A stretch of 64,000 bases of DNA. Origin: a bacterium. Lineage in GTDB: Bacteria; Zixibacteria; MSB-5A5; GN15; FEB-12. The stretch is taken from positions 682,001-746,000 of the forward strand of contig JADJGQ010000001.1 of the NCBI GenBank assembly GCA_016708025.1. The letters are read 5' to 3'. Within the stretch, counting starts at the first letter, position 1, and each line of letters opens with the position of its first letter. Below are positions 58,919 to 64,000 of the stretch, one piece after another. A program made the translations under genes and the position numbers. The notes under the pieces are model-generated. The model was given only the letters and a program-made list of their open reading frames with translations. It had not been told where the DNA came from and searched no databases.

Positions 58919-59803
58919 ATGACGGCGCAGATCATTGATGGGAAGATAGTCGCCTCGGCGATCAAGGAATCACTCAAGCCGAGAATCGCGGCGCTTAAGG
59001 AAAAGGGGATAGTCCCTGGGTTGGCGGCGGTGTTGGTCGGTGATGACCCGGCGTCGGCAACCTATGTTGGCTCCAAAGCGAAAGCGTGCGAAGAACTGGG
59101 GATGTACTCCGAAGTGATCCGTCAGCCGAAAGAGCTGATGCCCGAAGCGCTCGAGTCGATCATCCACGGATTGAACGCGAATAAAAAGATCCATGGCATC
59201 TTGGTACAGTCGCCACTGCCGAAGCATTTCGATGAAGAGGCGATGACGCTGTTGATTGATCCGGCGAAGGATGTGGATGGGTTCCATCCGCAGAATGTCG
59301 GCCTGATGTTAATCGGTCGCCCGGGATTGTTGCCGTGCACGCCGCACGGGATAATTAAATTGCTCGAGCATTACCGGATCGACCCGGATGGGAAAGAGGT
59401 CGTGGTGGTGGGGCGGTCGAATATCGTCGGGAAACCGATCGCGGCGATGCTACTGCAAAAGGGGAAGATGGCCAACGCGACCGTAACCGTGGCGCACTCC
59501 CGCTCGAAGAATCTGGCTGAGATCACGAAGCGCGCGGATATTTTGATCGCGGCTATCGGCCGTCCAAAGATGATCACCGGGGAGATGGTGAAGGATGGGG
59601 TGGTGGTGATCGATGTCGGAATCAACCGGATAGACAATCCGGCGGCCAAAAAGGGGTACTCGCTGGTCGGGGATGTTGATTTTGATCAGTGCATGACGAA
59701 AGCATCGTTTATCACGCCGGTTCCGGGTGGGGTCGGGTTGATGACAATCGCAATGTTGATGACCAATACGGTGACGGCGGCCGAGCGAATTGCCGGTTTC
59801 TGA
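58919..59803 (+). CDS. folD: FolD bifunctional methylene-THF dehydrogenase/cyclohydrolase
   Basis: FolD interconverts 5,10-methylene- and 10-formyl-tetrahydrofolate in one-carbon metabolism. The 294 residues include the catalytic YVGSKAKACEELGM (with the active-site lysine), GILVQSPLPKHF, the NADP loop VVVGRSNIVGKPIAAMLL and the C-terminal signature TPVPGGVGLMTIAMLMTNT. The AAGGGAAT ribosome site supports ATG 58919. Confidence 0.97.
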   Translation: MTAQIIDGKIVASAIKESLKPRIAALKEKGIVPGLAAVLVGDDPASATYVGSKAKACEELGMYSEVIRQPKELMPEALESIIHGLNANKKIHGILVQSPLPKHFDEEAMTLLIDPAKDVDGFHPQNVGLMLIGRPGLLPCTPHGIIKLLEHYRIDPDGKEVVVVGRSNIVGKPIAAMLLQKGKMANATVTVAHSRSKNLAEITKRADILIAAIGRPKMITGEMVKDGVVVIDVGINRIDNPAAKKGYSLVGDVDFDQCMTKASFITPVPGGVGLMTIAMLMTNTVTAAERIAGF

Positions 59804-60106
59804 GCGACTTAGCGGCTGTTCAAATACTGCACTATTCCTGCAAAGAGCTGCAATCGGGCGAATCAGGGAAAAACTCTCCCAGAGTGGGTTGGTCGACTCT
59901 CTCCATGATTGACGGATTGAGTCGGCATGTGTTTGGTTATGCGATTGCGTCACAACGTGATGCGCTGGTCGCGTTAGGCTGCCTTACTGATTACATCACA
60001 TTCTCGCATTCGAAGGCTGTAGGAGCTTTGAGGGCATGAAGTTTGCTCTATGTAGAGAGTTACGCGGGTGAATGTGGAAAAGTCCTCGGAGTGTTATTAG
60101 TCAGTG
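59804..60106. other. 303-bp non-coding gap
   Basis: The gap holds no supported gene. The open frame spanning 59689-60039 begins inside folD and has no family features. Base composition resembles coding DNA in places, so decayed gene remains cannot be excluded. Confidence 0.4.
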
Positions 60107-63097
60107 ATGAATTGTAAACAGGGCTCGCTTTTATATATCTGCTTCCTGTTGCTGGTATTCTTCTCACCAGCCCAGTCGGCCGATCAGGATGCCCGCGGGG
60201 TAGAGCGTATCGTGTTGGATATCGCTCCCCAGCAGGTGATCGGTCAGCCACTGTTTGGCCCCTCCCGCATATTGATCTACGATGTCGGCGATACTCTCCG
60301 TTACGACTACAGCCTTTTCATCAATCCGATCAGGCTGACCGCGACCAATGGCGGTATGCTTCCCTCGTTACTTGTCGACCCGACCTGGTGTGACAGCGGC
60401 ATAATTGATCTGGCGGCCAATGGTGTCCGTTATGTGGGGCCTTCGGGTGTGGTCGCTATTCAGGCCGCTAATGATTCGGGGGTTACCTCGAACCGTCCAG
60501 AGATCTCCTTCAACGGTTACGATATTCTCAAAGTATTTGATTTTAAGGGTGATTCGCTGACCCATCTCTTCTCGGGGTATCCGATCACTGCGCGAGTGGC
60601 GGTGCGGAATGGCGGGACACTACGAGCAGAGTCAAATCCTTCGTTGCGCACTTCGTTTACTTCAGGTGGTGGATCGGTCCGGATCTTCTTCAGCCCGGAT
60701 GACAGCGGGGCTGTCGATACGATACCGGTCAGTATCAACACGAATGGTCTGGCAGCCGGGATCGACACACTGATTGTTGATCTTGAGGCGGCGTATCGTG
60801 TCGACGGTATTCTGTACACTACTCGATTCAGAGACAGTATTCCCCTTGAGATCAAACCGCTGGCGTCGGTTGAACTCCAGAATGGCGCACTGACACCAGA
60901 CTCGGTTTATGCCGGCGCGAATTTCCCGCTTAGCTTTGCGATCAATGCGCCAGGCTTTGATGGACCGATCGACAGTTCGCATTTCAAACTGGAATTGCTC
61001 TATGGCCCAGGGGATATCCTGGCGACCACTTTATGCGACCGTTCTATCACGCATTCGAGTTTTTCGGCCAATGTTATCCAGTACAATGGCGTGATCTCAC
61101 AGATCAGTCTGGTGGCAGGTCTATTGCCGGGTTGGTATCACCTGCGGAGCAACTACAGTCTGGTTTCCGGAGGATCGGTGTTTAGTCTCACCGATCTGGT
61201 GTCAGATTCGATCTACATTTTGCCGTTTACTTCACCGCAATATGTGCCGGGGACGTTTAAGCCGGTCACTGCGGCGGCGGGCGGTCTGACAGCCTTCAGT
61301 TTTGATCTGAGCGTTACGGATGTCGATCTGCTTCTGATCGATTCGACCGCAGGAACGGCGATCATGACGATCTCGGATTCGGCGAGCAGCTTTACCTCTA
61401 CCGCACCGATCAATGTACCCGGAGATGTGCTGGAGCCGGGACGCAATACAGTGACATCTGACCCAATTTTCATTCCCGCAAACGAATTGGGGCGTGATCT
61501 GCGGGTCAGCGCTGCCCTGCAGTACCGGCAGTCCGGTTCCGGGAGCTTCCTCTCGTTTACGACCAATTTTGACAGTCAGTTGATCCGGGTCCAACCGTTG
61601 CCGATCGCGCAAGTAGTGCTGACACATTCGGTGGCGCCGAATGCGCCTTTGGCGGTCAACACCAATCAGCCGTTTATCATTCGCACGCGGGTGGCGAACG
61701 TTTCCGACTCGCCGCTGGACAGCGTGGTACTTCGATTGACCTGCGATGGTGTGACGATCTCGGCTCTCTATGACACGATTCCGCACCTGGAACCCCAGGA
61801 TACGGTGGTGATAGATTTCGACGTGGTTTCGGCGAATGCCGCGGTAGATGTTGTCTTCCGGGTTGACATTGTTTCAACTCATCACGGACAACAGATCCCG
61901 GTGGACAATATTGCAACGATCGATATCGAGGCACCGGCTGATCTGCGTTTGAGCGATTCCCTGCAGGGGACTATCGGTGCGCAGCATTACGTTGAGACCG
62001 GCGGCACATTCTTCCTGCGTGTTGTGATGTCCAAGACCGGGCAGTCAGCGGTGAGCGAAGGGCTGTACCATCTGTCGACCCAGGGAATCGACCTGGGGTT
62101 ACCTGATGAGATCTCCGGGCGAGACACTATCGGGGATATCATTGCCGATCAGCAGATCATATTTGAATTGAAGGCGCCCGATTTCGACACCACCTTCACT
62201 CTGACTTTTACCCTGACCGATCGGCCGACCGATATAAATACGGCCGCGCCTGCGCGTTTCACGGGAGACAGCACGTTTTCATATACGATAAGAGTAGCCT
62301 CGACCATAGCGTCACTGTTTGTGGAACCGGTCCAGACTTTGCCGGAGCCGGTCTTCAAAAATCTCAATTGTGAACTATTCCAATTGAGCCTGACCAACAT
62401 GGCACAGTCCGACGTAAATCTTCTCTGTTTGGATACTGTGCGTCTTCGAATGACGGACAAGCAAGGTGACCCGATCGCGGCTTCCGAGGTTGTAGACATT
62501 TCCACCATTGCCTTCTTCGACAATGGCACCGAGCTGAGTTCGGTGGTCGCTAATGATGACACCCTGACGTTCATTTTCGGTGAGAATTCAATTGCCGTCG
62601 GCGAGACCTGGACGATCGCCTTGCGCGCAGATATTCATGCGGACATAGCCTCAGCGTTTGGGGTGGTGCTGGATACTTCGGGGATCAGCGCGACTTACAT
62701 CGATGGTCCGGCGCTCGGCGAACAGGTGATGGTGACAGCTCCTCCGAATGGCGGCAGTATTCTCAAGAAGACTTTTGAGGTGGCAGGTCCATCGCTTGCG
62801 CAATCTTTTATGATCGAAGACAATCCGTGGCATCCCGGAAGCGGGGTGGCTAGGTTTGCGTATACGCTGGTCGAGGAGTCTATTCTCGATTTTCGGATCT
62901 TCACGCTCGGTGGCGAGTTGGTGCTCAATCGGCGGATCGAGGCAACCTCACCATTGGCGTCGCCCGGCCCGCATATTATCGAGTGGGATGGCCTGAATGG
63001 CGCCGGAGTAATGGTTCATGACGGCGTCTACATTGTGAGCCTGCTGGTGACACGAACTGGTGAAGAAGCCAGGTTGAAAGTGGCGGTGCTGAAATGA
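60107..63097 (+). CDS. Large secreted protein with Ig-like modules and a T9SS/FlgD-like C-terminal domain
   Basis: I start at ATG 60107; a GTG precedes it by one codon. The 996 residues begin with a signal peptide (LYICFLLLVFFSPAQSA) and continue as many beta-sandwich-like repeats rich in T, V, D and S, some with CARDB-like character (TRVANVSDSPLDSVVLRLT). The last 90 residues resemble a T9SS type A or FlgD-like Ig sorting domain: ARFAYTLVEESILDFRIFTL, then HIIEWDGLNGAGVMVHDGVY and IVSLLVTRTGEEARLKVAVL. Its stop overlaps the start of the barrel gene. It is probably surface-displayed; the role is unknown. Confidence 0.82.
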   Translation: MNCKQGSLLYICFLLLVFFSPAQSADQDARGVERIVLDIAPQQVIGQPLFGPSRILIYDVGDTLRYDYSLFINPIRLTATNGGMLPSLLVDPTWCDSGIIDLAANGVRYVGPSGVVAIQAANDSGVTSNRPEISFNGYDILKVFDFKGDSLTHLFSGYPITARVAVRNGGTLRAESNPSLRTSFTSGGGSVRIFFSPDDSGAVDTIPVSINTNGLAAGIDTLIVDLEAAYRVDGILYTTRFRDSIPLEIKPLASVELQNGALTPDSVYAGANFPLSFAINAPGFDGPIDSSHFKLELLYGPGDILATTLCDRSITHSSFSANVIQYNGVISQISLVAGLLPGWYHLRSNYSLVSGGSVFSLTDLVSDSIYILPFTSPQYVPGTFKPVTAAAGGLTAFSFDLSVTDVDLLLIDSTAGTAIMTISDSASSFTSTAPINVPGDVLEPGRNTVTSDPIFIPANELGRDLRVSAALQYRQSGSGSFLSFTTNFDSQLIRVQPLPIAQVVLTHSVAPNAPLAVNTNQPFIIRTRVANVSDSPLDSVVLRLTCDGVTISALYDTIPHLEPQDTVVIDFDVVSANAAVDVVFRVDIVSTHHGQQIPVDNIATIDIEAPADLRLSDSLQGTIGAQHYVETGGTFFLRVVMSKTGQSAVSEGLYHLSTQGIDLGLPDEISGRDTIGDIIADQQIIFELKAPDFDTTFTLTFTLTDRPTDINTAAPARFTGDSTFSYTIRVASTIASLFVEPVQTLPEPVFKNLNCELFQLSLTNMAQSDVNLLCLDTVRLRMTDKQGDPIAASEVVDISTIAFFDNGTELSSVVANDDTLTFIFGENSIAVGETWTIALRADIHADIASAFGVVLDTSGISATYIDGPALGEQVMVTAPPNGGSILKKTFEVAGPSLAQSFMIEDNPWHPGSGVARFAYTLVEESILDFRIFTLGGELVLNRRIEATSPLASPGPHIIEWDGLNGAGVMVHDGVYIVSLLVTRTGEEARLKVAVLK

Positions 63098-64000
63098 CGT
63101 TACTTCGCACGCTACTCCTGTTGGTGATGCTGATAGCGACCTCGGCTTATTCGGCTGATGATGCCGGTGTCGAGTCACCGTTTGTACTTGGTGCGGGTGC
63201 GCGTTCGCTCGGTATGGGGGGCGCGACCATTTCATTACCTTTTGATGCTAACGCGATCTACTACAACCCGGCAGGTTTGCCGCGGCTGGAGTATCAGGAG
63301 ATCGCCCTGATGCATATGAGTTTGTTTGAGGGGACGATCTACGATGTGGCCACGTGGGCCTCGCCCGTCAATGGCCTGGGTGGATTTGGCGTGGGCTTCA
63401 TGCGGATCGGCACCGACGATATCATTCGGCGAACCGACTTCATAGAACAGGGGACATTCGACTATTCATCCTGGCAGTTCCTGTTGGCCTACGGCCGGAA
63501 TTTCGGCAAGAGTCTCTCGGCAGGGATGACGTTCAAAGTCCTGAATAGCTCGATCGATGATCTGTCCGACTACGGGATCGGTCTGGATGCAGGGATGCAA
63601 TTGGATCTGTTCAAACATATGTCGCTCGGAGTGATGGCCCGAGATATTATCCCGCCGCAACTGACTCTCGATTCGTTGTCTGAAGATGCGCCCGTCAGTC
63701 TGATCGGCGGTCTGGCGCTGAACCGTGCACCGCTTTCCGGTTCGTTGGCTCTGTCCGCGGCAGTTGACCTGGAGAAGATCGAGGATCGGGATCTGCTGGT
63801 TCATACCGGAGTCGAATTGCTGATCGCGGAGAAATACGCCCTTCGCGGCGGGTATGATCGCGATGATTTCACGTTTGGTGCGGGGATCGGGTATGGTCGG
63901 CTGAAGATCGACTATGCATACAAGTTGATGGACTATATCGAGGATAGCCACCGCTTTTCGCTTTCCATCCTGATAGGGCCATCCGTCACCGAGCAGAAGC
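63094..64000 (+). CDS. PorV/UPF0164-like outer-membrane beta barrel (partial)
   Basis: The gene runs past the window end; 302 residues are visible. After a signal peptide (LLLLVMLIATSAYS) comes the hallmark start of PorV/PorQ- and UPF0164-type barrels: GAGARSLGMGGATISLPFDA followed by NAIYYNPAGL. Amphipathic strands of about ten residues then alternate with glycine/aspartate turns. PorV shuttles T9SS cargo to the surface attachment complex. Coupling by ATGA to a T9SS-type cargo gene supports that role. Confidence 0.85.
   Translation, partial: MTLLRTLLLLVMLIATSAYSADDAGVESPFVLGAGARSLGMGGATISLPFDANAIYYNPAGLPRLEYQEIALMHMSLFEGTIYDVATWASPVNGLGGFGVGFMRIGTDDIIRRTDFIEQGTFDYSSWQFLLAYGRNFGKSLSAGMTFKVLNSSIDDLSDYGIGLDAGMQLDLFKHMSLGVMARDIIPPQLTLDSLSEDAPVSLIGGLALNRAPLSGSLALSAAVDLEKIEDRDLLVHTGVELLIAEKYALRGGYDRDDFTFGAGIGYGRLKIDYAYKLMDYIEDSHRFSLSILIGPSVTEQK

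Noticed and set aside
59689..60039. A 116-residue open frame after folD
   Set aside because: Its first third is folD in another frame, there is no ribosome site, and no family feature is visible.
1..64000. CRISPR arrays, insertion sequences and rRNA genes
   Set aside because: No regularly spaced repeats, no transposase-like frames with terminal repeats and no rRNA-like sequence were seen.

Overview
The window looks like chromosomal DNA from a motile, Gram-negative-type bacterium of the FCB superphylum; a Zixibacteria-like lineage is my best guess. The reasons are a flagellum with P- and L-ring genes, two large secreted proteins ending in type IX secretion (T9SS)-type C-terminal domains, a PorV/UPF0164-like outer-membrane barrel, and a lipoprotein with dockerin-like tandem motifs. 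The taxonomic call is an inference from gene content, not from a marker tree.

Region 1 (1-29.5 kb) is a nearly continuous flagellar block. It runs motA(end)-motB, then flgB-flgC-orf-fliE-fliF-fliG-fliH-fliI-fliJ behind a sigma-54-type promoter. A convergent T9SS-type secreted protein and a small six-cysteine protein follow. A second sigma-54-type promoter then precedes flgF-flgG-flgA-flgH-flgI-flgJ-flgN-flgK-csrA-flgL-fliW. After that come a TPR/GT2 glycosyltransferase, a 726-residue flagellin, fliD-fliS-fliT/flgN-like, flgM and an HDOD regulator. Sigma-28 (FliA)-type promoters lie before flagellin and flgM. The flagellin mRNA has a predicted leader of about 195 nt with a GGA-loop hairpin and a GGA-rich Shine-Dalgarno, which fits CsrA control with FliW as antagonist.

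Region 2 (29.5-37.8 kb) is a glycan-biosynthesis block: NAD-dependent sugar epimerase (minus strand), TPR-glycosyltransferase, an LpxD-like acyltransferase fused to a Rossmann-like half, an AsnB-type amidotransferase and a DegT/DnrJ-type sugar aminotransferase. Divergent sigma-28-type promoters between the epimerase and the glycosyltransferase, and a third before asnB, place this block in the apparent late flagellar regulon. I infer a flagellin- or filament-decorating glycan pathway.

Region 3 (37.9-47.1 kb) is conserved housekeeping: tRNA-Val(GAC), thrS, infC (apparent AUC start), rpmI, rplT, pheS, pheT (with an apparent 1-nt frameshift), a ZapB-like coiled coil, zapA and rny (RNase Y).

Region 4 (47.1-58 kb) is accessory DNA sitting between rny and ymdB-folD, which are often neighbours in other bacteria. 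It holds the dockerin-like lipoprotein, a frameshifted S74-type surface protein with three FAPQPEPP repeats, a VOC-family enzyme, an M1-peptidase-like protein that has lost its zinc ligands, a NapH-like ferredoxin with an HMA-like partner, a seven-haem cytochrome c, and an AT-richer two-gene module (ParB-like protein plus D12-class adenine methylase). Region 5 (58-64 kb) holds ymdB, folD and a translationally coupled pair: a 996-residue T9SS-type secreted protein and a PorV-like barrel that runs off the end.
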